From Cryptomeria japonica (Eukaryota; Streptophyta; Pinopsida; Cupressales; Cupressaceae), in the NCBI RefSeq assembly GCF_030272615.1, contig NC_081413.1, positions 98,457,239 to 98,521,238 of the forward strand: 64,000 bases of DNA, read 5' to 3'. The position numbers and the translations under genes were made by a program. Below are positions 21,471 through 32,072 of the stretch, piece by piece. A model generated the notes under the pieces. It was not told where the DNA came from, did no database searches, and was given only the letters and a program-made list of their open reading frames with translations. The number at the start of each line of letters is the position of its first letter. The first letter of the stretch is position 1.

Positions 21471-22990
21471 TCATAAAGACCCCCCAAGGACAACTTCCTT
21501 CACCCCAAGCATAGAGCGCAACTGAAGATAGCACGGCGATGCAAAAGGTTTCGTGAAGATGTCTGCAACCTGCTCAGAAGTGGGAATGTACTCCAGAATG
21601 AGAACACCATCCTGAATCAACTGACGGATTAAATGCATGTGAAGCTCAATGTGCTTCGTCCGCTGATGCTCTATCGGGTTGCGGGAAATATGAATAGCAC
21701 TCTGATTATCACACCAAAGAACAGTGGGACTATCAGGAAGAAAACCAAACTCAGTCATCAACTGTCAAAGCCATAGGATCTCCTAACTAGTGAGCACAGC
21801 AGAGCGGTACTCAGCCTCTACAGATGATAATGCATGAGCAGTCTGCTTCTTGCAAGACCATGTGGTAGGATCAGAGCCAAGACAGAAAACAAAGACATAA
21901 GTAGACTTCCGATCAGTGACATCACCAGCCCAATCTGAGTCAGTGTAGCCAACAATGTGTGGTTCCCCTGATGTATAATGAATGCCATGAGAACTAGTGC
22001 CCTGAATGTACCTCAAAATACATTTGGCAACTTGCCAATGACTCTCATGAGGATCATGGGAGAATTGAGAGACAAGACCAACCGCAAAGGAAATATTAGG
22101 ACTGGTGTGAGTCAGGTACAACAAACTGCCTACCAACTCCCTGTAAAGGGTAGAATTGACTGAAGGAGTGGGACAAGCTGTGGTCAAAACAACCCCTAAC
22201 TGAAATGGTGTGGGAGCAGGCTTGCAATCAAGCATGCTGAAGCGCTGAAGCATGTCAAGAGCATATTTCTGCTGGTAGAGAGAGATCCCATCAGAAGACT
22301 AAATCACCTGAAGACCAAGGAAATAGTGCAAGAGACCGAGATCTGTCATCTCAAACTGATCCATCAAGGCACGCTGAATAAGCCGAATCATAGAGGATGA
22401 GCTACCCATGATGAGAAGATCATCAACATATAGCACAAGAATCAAAATTTCACCCTCAAGAAGCTGAATGTAGATGGTGTGATCAGAATGACTACGGGAG
22501 AACCCAATGGAGAGCAAGAAAGAGTCCATCTTCTCATACCAAGCCCGAGGGGCCTGTTTGAGACCATACAATGAACGCCGAAGTCTGCAAACCAAAGAAC
22601 TATCCTGCACATATCCCTGAGGTTGTTCCATGTAGATTTCCTCATGTAGATCCCCGTGCAAGAAGGCACTCTTCACATCCATCTGAAAAACAGGCCAACG
22701 CTGAGAAGCTGCAAGAGAAAGTACAAAGCGAATGGAATTCATTTTGGCGACAGGGGCAAATGTCTCAGAGTAATCAATACCCTTAACTTGTGAAAAACCC
22801 TTCACAACAAGACGTGCCTTGTACTTATCAATGGAACCTTTAGCTACATATTTAGTGCGATACAATCAGCGACACTGAACCATCTTTCTGCCCTTAGGAA
22901 GAGGACAGAGATCCCATGTATGATTCCTCATCAAAGAAGAATACTCCTCCTCCATAGAACAATCCCACTCAGGGTGACCTGTCACCTCTG
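21471..22990 (-). pseudogene. element D reverse transcriptase and RNase H
   Basis: RT entry TWDLCPLPKGRKMV, then KARLVVKGFSQVKGIDY, VFQMDVKSAFLHGDL, SLYGLKQAPRAWYEK and an intact catalytic YVDDLLIMG. RNase H shows GYTDSDWAGDVTDRKST, SSVEAEYRS, CDNQSAIHISRNPIEHQR and VADIFTKPF. Four stops fall in or beside it (22,866, 22,299, 21,783, 21,765). Apart from those, the catalytic residues of both domains are present. Confidence 0.88.
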
Positions 22991-23399
22991 AAAACTTTTG
23001 AGGATCATCTAAAATAGCATGACTCAAAAGACTAGAACCCACTGTGTGAGAATGAGTGCGACGAGTATGTGAAGGGTCACCAGCCAGAGGACCTGCCGCT
23101 GCAATAGTAAGGCGAGCCCACTTGGGCATCTGAGGTGGAGCAGGTGGAGGTGGGGATGGTGGATCATCAGCACCATCATCAGAATCATCCTCAAAAAGAT
23201 CCTAAAGTGGTGCAGTGGCCGGAGTAAGTAGAGGAGTAGACACTGGAGTTGGGGTATCCACTGTGGGAAGACGCTCATCAAACTGAACATCTCGTCGAAA
23301 TAGGACCTCTCTGGAATCAGGATCAAACAACCTATATGCCTTAACATCCTCACAGTAGCCAACAAAAATGAGTGGTCGGCTCTTCCGCTCCATGACTTT

Positions 23400-24560
23400 C
23401 CTCTAAGCATCAGGAATAAAGGCCCATGCCTCACTACCAAATACCCAAAAAAAGGAAACATCAGGCTTGTCATGAGACCAAGCCTCCTCAAGAGTCATAT
23501 GTTGAATAGCCTTGTGAGGCATCCGATTCTAAATATAGTTGGCACAATTGATTGCCTCAGCCCAAAAAGACGAATCCATGGACCTGGACTGAATCATACA
23601 ATTCGCCATCTCCCGTAGAGTTCTGTTCTTGCGTTTAGTGACACCATTCTGCTGAGGGGTGTAGGGAACAGTAAACTGATGCTGCAAACCATGCTCAGTG
23701 CAAAAATCTCTGAAAGCTTGATTCACATACTCCCCCCCATTATCTGTATGTATCCGCTGAATAGAACAGCCAGACTGCTTCTCGACAAATGTCTTGAAGA
23801 TTTGAAATGAATCAAAGACATCATACTTGTAATTAAGAAAGTACACCCATGTGCATCTGGAGAAGTCATCAATAAACGTGAGTACATAGTTGGCCCCTAA
23901 AAAAGAAGGAGTGGGAAATGACATGAGATCACTATGAATCAACTCCAAGGGTGCCAAAGCACAAGAGGCTCTCCCTTTCGGAAAGGGATCTCTGTGATGC
24001 TTGCCAAGAACACAACCATGACAAACACCATCAGTGCAGGAAATCTATGGGAGCCCAAGAACAAGTGCCTGTGTACTCATCTGCTGAAGATATCTGTAAT
24101 TGACATGGCCCAATCGCTCATGCCAAAGCTTACTCATTGAATCTGCATGTGCTATGAGAGATGAACTTGTACTCGAAGAGGGCTCAAATTCATCAAATCT
24201 GTAGAGACGAGATGCAGAATCCACACTACCAGAAGCCACAACCAAATAAGGGTCATGGAGGTCCCGAATAACCACATCATGTGGTGAGAACTCAACTGTC
24301 TTACCAGAGCTAGAGTGGCAAATCTGATAAATGGACAGGAGGTTCGTCGAGATGTCAGGGACAACTAGAACATCCTGTAGAGTACCCCCATCCAAAGAGA
24401 CAGAACCTGAACCCAAGACGGAAAGCTGAACTGAGTCACCCACTGCAATCTGTGAAATACCACAAGAGGCAAGAGAAGTAACCAACTATTGAGTGTGTGT
24501 CATATGGTGAGAAGCACCAGAATCTAGAATCCAAGTGGACCCAGAGGTTGAAGCTCTAGC
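23400..24560 (-). pseudogene. element D protease, pre-integrase and integrase
   Basis: Protease site WILDSGASHHMT near 24,510-24,535, then NLLSIYQICHSS. The pre-integrase zinc motif has LWHERLGHVNY and CHGCVLGKH. The integrase core has LIHSDLMSF and RIHTDNGGEY with the first two catalytic aspartates. The third motif reads QQNGVTKRKNR with lysine where the catalytic glutamate belongs, a G-to-A change in the same spirit as the stops. The order and spacing are those of a standard copia integrase. Confidence 0.87.
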
Positions 24561-24599
24561 AGTGAGAGCATGACCTTTCCCTGTGGATGGAGAAGACGC

Positions 24600-25505
24600 C
24601 TGAGGTGAGGAAATGTGATGCTGTTGCATGGCTTCCTCTAAAGCCTCTAATCGTTTCCAACACCTGGAAACTAGATGTCCGTCCTTTCCACAAAAACTGC
24701 AGGTGTCTGATGATTTCTTCTTAGTCTTGGAGGAAGACTCACCGGACTGTGAAGATTTCCCTTGTTTGGGAGGAACAGGTTTTGAATCAGACTTAGGAGC
24801 AGGCTTGGAGGAATTCTCACTACCTGCAGAAGGCTTTTTCTATTTCGGTTTTCGCTTCTATTTTTCCTTCTCCTTAGAGGGCTAAGCAACCAATGCTTTG
24901 TTCTTGGAGCTTGAGAGCGTATCCAACTGAGAAAGATGAGATTGCTCATGAGACAAGCACTCACAAAAGACATCAAAGCTAGGCATGGTGAAATTAGTAC
25001 CCAAACCATCCATGGTGGAGTAGAAAGCAGAGGCAAAAAACTGAAAGGGACCCCAAAGCTTTGAAAGAATCAAATGAATGCACTCTGTATCGGTCTTGTT
25101 CTTTCCACATCCCTGAAGAACAGATCTGGTAGTCTTAAATTTGTTCAAAAAATCCTCAATAGTGGGAAAGGTATCAGGTAACAATGAAGTCAACTCTGCC
25201 TCAATCTGAAATGCTCGAATCTCATTGACCCTCCCGAAGAGAGAATCAAACTTCAAACACATATCCTGAGGAGTAAGCAACTCATCAAGGTGAAACATAA
25301 GACTGTCGGAGACATGCAAAGCGATCAAACCCATGGCCTCATCCAGCTTGTTCCGGCACATAAGAACCTCATAAGGATGGTGAAGGTCTGGCTGAACCTC
25401 ATCCAATGTAGCCCACAACCCTCATGACCTGAGAAGCCTTGTGATGTGGGGCTTCTAGGTGTGATAGTTGTGTGAAGTCAACAACTCAACTGAAGGATCT
25501 GCCAT
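24600..25505 (-). pseudogene. element D gag domain with zinc knuckle
   Basis: Start MADPSVELLTSHNYHT, then a UBN2-type gag with MFHLDELLTPQDMCLKF, TIEDFLNKFKTTRSVL and TMPSFDVFCECLSHEQ. The nucleocapsid knuckle near 24,660-24,701 is intact as C-x2-C-x4-H-x4-C (CSFCGKDGHLVSRC). Element C's gag has the same order and similar wording (LTPHNYATWK, TMPTFDAFNEML). Five of the fourteen stops lie here. Confidence 0.85.
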
Positions 25506-26463
25506 GAGAACAAAGAAAAAAACTCTGCACCTGCACCTGCTTGTTGGTTGTTTTTTATTATGTGATCTTTCAGAATAGACAGAAGATGCAGAAGGGTTTG
25601 TTTGTTTTAAGAGTTTAGGTGTTCCAGATTTCTGATATAAATGACAAAAAGCGAGAAAAAAACACCCCCCCACAATGGAGAAACCCAAACCCTAGTACAT
25701 AGTACTGAGAAGGAAGTAGTGCATAAGCAAAAAAAACTTCAAACTGATATCTCATGTACCTGGTGAAAATTCTAAGAAAAAAGATCACAAATCTGAATAG
25801 ATCATACTGAGATCTTTCCAATGCCTATTCATTTTCAAAAAACAGAGTCCGTTTACCCATTCTATGGCCCCGGAAGCGCAAAAAAGAAGCCCGACTTTGA
25901 CTGGTAAAAAACATAGTCAAAAAGAAGATCCAAGAAAAAATTCTATCACCACGAGGTCCGGCTCGGAATCACCTTTCCAATGCCTATTTGTTTGCCACAA
26001 TCCGACTCCGGATGCACGATCTAGGCCCAAAAAACCAACCCCCTCTCAAAAAGACTAGAGAGGAGGGACTGGTTGTGCTCCAGGTGGAGGTGGGGCTCGA
26101 GCCTGGTGGAGGTGGCGCTTGGGCCGAGCGGAGGTGGCGCTCGGGCCGGGCGTAGGTGGCACAGGGGCAGAGCGACGCAACGGCCGGGCGGAGGTGGCGC
26201 AGCCCGGCGGAGCGGAGCGCAGCCGGGCGGAGGTGGCTCGCCGACAGGTACCGGAGCGACGGCAGGAGCCGGAGATCTTCGTCGGAGCGGGGGCCAGAGA
26301 TTTTCGCCGGAGTGGAGGATTTGGCCAGCAGGAGCCTGCAACACCAGAGCTGGAGCAGAAGTCGGCGAGCGTTGCCGGAGCCGGAGCCAGAGGCCTGCGG
26401 CGCCGGGTGGGGCCGGCCTGACAGGTCCGTACGGCGTCGGCCTGTCAGGTCCGGTACCACCAA
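25506..26463 (-). other. element D 5' leader with GC-rich island
   Basis: Upstream of the gag start lies a leader with no supportable gene. From about 26,060 to 26,460 it turns strongly GC-rich, with long overlapping ORFs on both strands that reflect composition and not genes (Arg/Gly/Ala/Pro-rich). CCGTACGG/GTCCGTACGG-type words occur at about 26,424-26,455. The leader of element C has the same kind of island. Confidence 0.6.
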
Positions 26464-26529
26464 AATTTTGATAAATTTTTTTTTTTTTTGGTTTTTGAAG
26501 GCCCTTTTTTTTTTATTTGTTTTGATTTT

Positions 26530-27068
26530 TCTATCATCTTTTCAATATACATTTTTCTGGTGAATTGGAGCTCTCTTTTTTGGAGAATATTTTTCCTGTG
26601 TTTTTCTTGTTCTTCAGATTTTGCTTCATTGCTTCTCCTTGTAATAGGTTATTCGGCTTGCAGAAGATCTTTAGGCTACTGTGGGGTTGTATTTCTCAAC
26701 TCCTATATGGTATCAGAGCTCAGATCTGCAACTACCTGTTCCTGTTTTTTGAGAATTTTGCATTTGAAGTAGATCTGGGGTTTCAGGCATTTTTTGTGTG
26801 CTTAGGGTTAAGGTTTTTTTCTGAGCACTTTGGGCCTAAAAGGACCTCACTGTCGTGCTCAGAAGACCCAAAAACCCCTATAGTCATATAAAATTTGTCC
26901 ATTTTTGACCCCTGAGCATCTGAGTGATTTTTTTTTCTCTCCCAGCCAGGCCGTACGACCCTGGCATGCAAATCAAGAAAAAAAATTGAAAAAAAAAATT
27001 GCCTTTTTACGGCATGCAGGCCGAATTGTTTTGATTTTTCAAAAAAAAAAAATTTCAAAAAAAAATAA
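26530..27068 (+). mobile_element. inverted partial D copy: LTR end, primer site, leader
   Basis: 26,531-26,706 matches 20,888-21,066 as an inverted repeat with few differences (both read through TTTTCCTGTG and AGATCTT). TGGTATCAGAGCTC at 26,707 is a primer-binding site and further leader follows to 27,068, including another CGTACG word at 26,951 and A/T tracts. The LTR copy starts abruptly after a poly-T stretch, so it is a truncated fragment. Confidence 0.8.
26707..26720 (+). other. primer-binding site in the inverted end
   Basis: TGGTATCAGAGCTC directly follows the LTR end CTCCTATA. It is the tRNA-Met(i) type and is oriented opposite to the gag-pol of element D. Confidence 0.85.
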
Positions 27069-27554
27069 TTAACATCAAGCAATCAAGCATTGAAGAGAAA
27101 TTGAGCAACAATTAGCCTTCCTTCAAGCATTGAAGTAGACATTTTCATCCTATTTGTTGAAGACTTCATGAAACCCTAATCTCATGTGGAGACAAAAAAA
27201 TCTTCACAAAGAGGTATATCACTTGATTTTTAGTCATTATTCAGCATTTCCCTCAAAAGGAGAACCTTCCATTATAGAAATTTCAATTATTTTTATCTCA
27301 ATTTCATGGTTAATTCCAAAACTGAGGTTTGACTTAAGCAAGACCCTATTCCCAACCTATTTCCCTTTCTTTCTATGTGTAGGATACAAGTATGATGCTG
27401 TGATATTCAGGATAGACATTATTTGTAGAGAAATCAATTCCCCTTCTATGTGCAAAAAGTTCAAAGGACCATAGCGACGAACACCCTGGTCCTGACATTT
27501 TAGGTGTTGTTTCAGGGATCAGATATGAGTTTGAGAACATTTCTCAGATCTAGG
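27069..27554 (+). repeat. element A right LTR, second part, truncated
   Basis: It resumes with ACATCAAGCAATCAAGCATTG, matching 14,604 onward, and follows the left LTR to CTCAGATCTAGG. The last ~260 bases of the left LTR have no counterpart here because a new sequence starts at 27,556. Confidence 0.8.
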
Positions 27555-27555
27555 T

Positions 27556-28070
27556 TGTAGTGCCCCTCCTCAACTTATCTTTTGATATATGAATTATTAT
27601 AATTGCTAAGACTCTATGATGATGTTTCAATTTATATTTATGACTATCTATATCTTGAATGCTATTTTCATGACATCTGCTAGACATTTATATGGACATT
27701 GATACATGATGGCTTATATGGATGATGGAATTTACCCCTTATTATTATGATGATGGATCTACATTTGATGGTCTATGTGCACTTGTTATTCTATATGGAT
27801 TATATTGTTCATGAGATTATGATGGCATACAGATTATACTAGCCCCATTTGATGATTACCTTAGATGAGATGATGTTATGATGTATGTAACTATCTTACA
27901 ACTTTATTTTTTATAGACACAATATCATATCACTAATTGTGAGGATGATATGATATTGTTATTCTCTATCACTTGCCTAATCATATATGATATATTATTG
28001 TATATGTCGTGTCGTGGTTATTGGTGGTTGCAGGATTGCAAGTACTAGACATTGACTCCACTTGGTTCCA
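27556..28070 (+). repeat. LTR-like start of an unassigned element
   Basis: TGTAGTGCCCCTCC at the break in element A's LTR looks like the 5' end of a gypsy-type LTR (compare TGTAGTGCCCTGCC at 629). The following 500 bases are rich in GATGAT/TATATGG words and have no ORF. I see no clear LTR end or primer site, so the right boundary is a guess. Confidence 0.4.
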
Positions 28071-28110
28071 TAGGTCTGAGCTCATAAAAAAGGCTCAATG
28101 ATCCCATCAT

Positions 28111-30345
28111 AATTTGTGACAAGGATGTATCATTTTTTGAATAGAGAGGCATATGAGATTATTGATTCTATGTTGAATAGATACAAACTTCCCTGAGCTA
28201 ATTATAGATTTTATGACTCTGAATTATTTGTCCAAAAGCTTGGGAAGGCAAAGTCACAACAACATGAATGGGATAATGATGAAGACTTCATAAGGAATGT
28301 TGAAGATTACAATGATATGTGTTGAAAAGAAAAGAGAGGTGGTATAAGATTCAATATGAAGAACATGAAAGGAAAAGGGAGGATAGTACATACTCTCTAG
28401 CATGGTAGATATTATTGATCCTAGAGGAAAGAATGAGGGCTATCGTTGCCACTTATTTGGATGTTGATAGAATCTCTCTACCTCATGAGAGGCCCCAGTT
28501 GGATGTTGTACCACCTATTCAGGAGATTGAGGCGGAAAGACCAAAGTCTCTCCATTCCATTGGCCCTTCTTCTCCTCCACAATCACCTCCACTTGGTTTT
28601 GATGATCCTTCTTTAGCCTCTATTGTTGCCCCTGTATCATATGAGCCTTCTCCTTTACAAAGATTGCTTGCAGAAGCTGCTATGAAAAATCCTATGATTG
28701 CCTCATCTTCAGGTGGCCCTCTTTCTCAAGTCCTAGAGAGTCCAAGTGTTGTAACTGCTCTACATACATTATCCCCACAGAGAGATATTCCATTTCAGTC
28801 TTATGAGGGTTTTGAATTCCAAGGGGAGGAGCCTCTACCCCCTCATAGGTTTGATACCAGATTAGGTGTTACAATTTAGAATCCTCCCAAGGAATGGGCC
28901 CTTGATGCATTCAATCTTGGGGCTAACCTTAGTGAAGATGTAAGGATAAATGCTTGTGAACAATTCATGAGTGATGATGAATTTATAAATACCAGAGAGT
29001 TTTGGTAGTTTGTGATAAGAAATTTGGTAGATGATCAAGAAAGAAGAAAGGGCATCAGGCTCAATGACCTAAGGGATGATGAAAGGTTGAGAATTAAGGA
29101 TGAGCTATTGAAAGTTGTCAAAGAGAAATTTTCTATTATGACTCTTGAAATAGGGAGACGGATTGTAAAAAGAAGTTGAGTACTGCTTTTGGAAGGATGG
29201 GGTATCTTCTTTGAAATAGTTTTTGATTAATTAAGGAGGAGACACGATATTGATTTGGAATAAATGGATCCAATGCAGAGAGATAAAGTGCTCTCAGGAG
29301 AAATTTTTGATGATCATCTTGATCAATTGGTTATTCAGTGTCTCCATCATGTTACAAGGAGGCCAAGGTTAAATCATGAGATGGACCAGTTATTTGGGAG
29401 TTTTCTTGTCAAAAGAGTGGCTGACACTTCTTCTATAGAGGCAACGAGCCTAAATTTAAATGTGGCAAAGTTTGCCCACAAAGTAGCTATAAAAGCAGAA
29501 GAGGAAGTTCACATCCTACGGGATAGGGTGAAAACACTACAAGAACAGTTATATGAAAGACCTATAGATAGACCTCCTGGTATGATTGAATACTCTTCTA
29601 ATGAAATAATGGGTTTGAGAAATGATTTGGATCAAGCTAGGTTGGACATAACAAGGTTGAATAATAAGATTTATATATTGAAGGTAGATACTTCACAAGT
29701 AGAAAAAAGGGTGAGGACTAAGATGGCCTAGTCATTGCTTGAGTCAAGAATCAGTGAAATTTTGGATCATGCATATACAACTTGGGATGAACACAAAGTT
29801 GTTGAGGCTTTTTGAAGAACACTTGAAATGGCAGCGGTTCATGGCTTTCTCATTATCTCATATGAGCAAAGTAATTGCAGTTTTAGAGGTTTCATTGATT
29901 AGGCCCATTCTTGATTACTTGAATAGCATGATAGTAAGCTTCAAGGCAAAATTTGAAGTGGTCAAGAAATTTTTTATTATCCAAACGATGTACACACAAA
30001 GGATTGGAGATGAGCTCAATATTTTTTAGTGCTTGGTCACAAGCCACATGCTAATATTGTATGACAAAGAGAGGAGTAGAGTAGAAGGAAGAAAGGTCCT
30101 TAAACCTAAGTTGGAATGGAAGATAAAAATTAGAACAACATAGGACCAAATATTTGTTGATATCATTGCAGATGACACACAACTCCTAAGAAAGTTGGGG
30201 TGATACATGGATGCACTATCAAGATTTGATAGTGTGATGATAGGGATGGATGTAGCAAGGCTAGAGATAGAAGATGAAGACTACCAATAGCATATTAGAG
30301 GACTTAAAGAGATAAAACAACATGGATTTGATGATCTCTAAACCT
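28111..30345 (+). pseudogene. decayed long ORF, unknown family
   Basis: About 700 codons can be followed with stops. 28,137-28,320 reads an N-terminal part (AYEIIDSMLNRYKLP, KAKSQQHEWDNDEDFI) in one frame. After a frame change near 28,325 a second frame runs from about 28,330 to 29,800, including an open stretch 28,415-28,879 with a Pro/Ser-rich linker and 29,264-29,731 with a coiled-coil-like, Lys/Glu-rich segment (AEEEVHILRDRVKTLQEQL). Its stops are a mix of TAG, TGA and TAA. A further part near 30,080-30,340 reads KVLKPKLEWKIKIRT and IFVDIIADDTQLLRKLG. I do not recognise the family. It could be an extra ORF of the element starting at 27,556 or a dead host gene. Confidence 0.5.
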
Positions 30346-31130
30346 TTCCTTCTCTTTCTTCAAGTTTTTCAAAATATGAAAAATTTGAATTTTCAAATTT
30401 GTAGTTTCCTGCCTTTTTTATTTTGATTGCTCCCTCTTTCCTTTTCTTGAGTGTAATAAACTTAAATAGGTGTTTTTATTGGATGAATAAAAAATCCTTG
30501 ATATCTCCCTGAAGATATTGATCTTTATCCTTCTTATTAAATGCATATCTTTGAGAACAATTTGTAAGATGCTCTCTATCAATGTGTATTTAATAGGTCT
30601 GCATGGTTATCATACTTTCTAGCTTGATAAGGGAGCTCGAGAAAAGAAAAGGAGGTTTTTAGATCAGCTCTAGAAACTACCACTTGAGGAAGATAGAGGA
30701 ATGTTTGTTCCTGTCATGCACTTACCTAATTTTTGATATTGTAAGAGGCCCGAAGCTTGTTGCATCCTCAAATTTTTCTATAAGGGGATAATCAAGGCCT
30801 TATTTTCTTCTTCTTCTTCTTCTACATATTATTTTCTTCTTCTTTTTCAACATATAGGCATACTACTAAGTTTTAATAGAGAAGCTTATATACTCATTCA
30901 CCAAGGGTGAATAAAATGCAAAAGGGTTCATAGTTTTGCAATATAGTACTATAATCAATTCCATGTCCTACTTGCGATGATTTTACAAAGGATGTGTACA
31001 AGTACTTTGCAATTATATAGACATCTTGAAATCTAATTCAATGATTTCCAAGTTGTTTCTTTTACTTGTTATCTAGAATCTTATATGAATCAATAAAATT
31101 AAGGATTTTTGGTTCATGTATCTACATTGT
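30346..31130. other. no gene seen
   Basis: AT-rich sequence downstream of the unknown ORF, with a CTT repeat (about 30,806-30,823). The start has the look of a 3' UTR with several AATAAA-like words (30,486 onward). Nothing else is supportable. Confidence 0.5.
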
Positions 31131-31351
31131 GTTGTTGAGTTTGAATAGATTTCAACTTCTTCTATAGTAGAAGATTAAAATTGATTGTTCTATTCAAAGG
31201 GATTCTATGTAGAAAGTAGGTATTAAGTTGCAATTGGGAGATTCATTTCATGCTTGAATGATATAAGATATTAGTCATATTAGGCAGAAAATCGTGCAAA
31301 GTTTGTACGTTTTATATTGTTATAATGGTTCATCTAGCCCAATGGATAATA
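31131..31351 (+). repeat. 220-bp tandem duplication, copy 1
   Basis: GTTGTTGAGTTTGAATAGAT to CCAATGGATAA is repeated, with about 10% differences, directly downstream. The second copy (31,352-31,372 plus 36,438-36,636) is split by element C. Confidence 0.85.
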
Positions 31352-31367
31352 GTTGTTGAGTTTGAAT

Positions 31368-31372
31368 AGATT
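31368..31372. repeat. target-site duplication AGATT of element C, left
   Basis: AGATT precedes the left LTR and is repeated exactly at 36,433-36,437. Confidence 0.88.
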
Positions 31373-31850
31373 TGTGAGATTTTGCCAAGATCAAGAGCTC
31401 AATGAAATGTACAAAATAGAGACATAATATGGGACAAGAATAAACTATATTTTCATCAATAGAAAATGATCAATAATAATGATTCAATAGTTACATACAA
31501 TGTAGATGAGCTTGCTTATATAGGCAAGGCTAGGGATATGTGAGCACACAAACATGACATGTGGCTCAATAAGAAACAAGGGTAGGTAGGAAATAGGTGT
31601 GGGTAGGTAGGAGAAATAATATAATAGTCCACATGAGGTGGATCACCCACTGAATGTGGAGTGTAACAACAAGAGTGGAGTGTAACAACAAGATCAACAC
31701 CATAAAAGGTGGAATTTCTCCTACACACACTATCCCAATGTGGCACAAACACCCAAGTGTCTCATACCCAAACTACTATGAAATGCATTATCCTAAGTAA
31801 ACTTAAGTAAGTGTAATAATATCCATGAGGAATAATTATTTACACCAACA
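31373..31850 (-). repeat. element C LTR, left copy (3' LTR)
   Basis: TGTGAGATTTTGCC to TTTACACCAACA in plus-strand reading. It has a 21-bp extra segment near 31,590 (GGTAGGAAATAGGTGTG region) relative to the other LTR. A minus-strand TATATAAG lies at 31,515-31,522. Confidence 0.93.
31515..31522 (-). promoter_or_regulatory. TATA box of element C LTR
   Basis: The minus strand reads TATATAAG, present identically in the other LTR at 36,118-36,125. It lies about 330 bases into the LTR from its 5' end, a plausible promoter position. Confidence 0.55.
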
Positions 31851-31870
31851 CCCCCCCTTAAGTGCAACTT
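31851..31870 (-). other. polypurine tract of element C
   Basis: The minus strand reads CTTAAGGGGGGG at the LTR edge. It is the same tract as in element D (21,260). Confidence 0.8.
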
Positions 31871-32072
31871 AGGGGAATGCACTTAAGTCTACAATGCAAC
31901 TAAGCAATGCAAGATGGGTCCTGGCTACAAGGCCATGTTAGGTACCCATGTACAAATGCAAATGCATGCAAACCAATGCAATGAAATCTCTCACAAAGTG
32001 GGGAAAGAGAGAAAAACCCAATGGGAAAAAACCCTCCCCCAAAAGAGAGATGAAAAACATACAAGAGAACTC

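Larger units (their letters stand above)
21471..25505 (-). pseudogene. element D gag-pol polyprotein, 14 nonsense codons, no frameshift
   Basis: One frame of 1,345 codons runs from ATG 25,505 to the TGA at 21,471 with gag, zinc knuckle, protease, integrase, RT and RNase H in copia order. It is interrupted only by stops: TAG at 25,455, 24,882, 24,858, 24,840, 24,486, 24,045, 23,529, 23,403, 23,202, 22,299 and 21,783, and TGA at 25,422, 22,866 and 21,765 (lowest coordinate of each codon). None is TAA and no frame change is needed anywhere. The first TAG stands where copia gags have Trp; the others fit Gln or Arg codons. This copy is dead but otherwise structurally whole. Confidence 0.9.
20888..27068 (-). 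mobile_element. copia element D, with an inverted 5' end
   Basis: A minus-strand copia with 3' LTR 20,888-21,259, polypurine tract, a full gag-pol frame (21,471-25,505) and a GC-rich leader. The expected 5' primer site and LTR are not found in minus orientation. Instead 26,530-27,068 holds the last ~175 bases of the LTR, the primer site and leader in plus orientation, head to head with the rest. The host LTR of element A resumes at 27,069. A clean target duplication cannot be defined. Confidence 0.82.
14207..27554 (+). mobile_element. element A: gag-protease LTR element without RT or integrase
   Basis: A plus-strand LTR element with a 1.17-kb left LTR (14,207-15,378), interior 15,379-20,490, and a right LTR (20,491-20,887 plus 27,069-27,554) that is split by element D. 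The last ~260 bases of the right LTR are missing because another sequence begins at 27,556. The interior codes for a gypsy-like gag and protease only. From the protease to the right LTR (about 2 kb) there is no RT, RNase H or integrase motif on either strand. Element B is its relative. The lack of pol makes it non-autonomous. Confidence 0.85.

Noticed and set aside
24628-24885. Plus-strand 85-codon ORF in element D
   Set aside because: Shadow of the minus-strand gag linker and zinc knuckle region.
26021-26563. Several long overlapping ORFs on both strands, Arg/Gly/Ala/Pro-rich
   Set aside because: They coincide with the GC-rich leader island of element D, where stop codons are rare by composition. 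No domain, and open frames occur on both strands at once.
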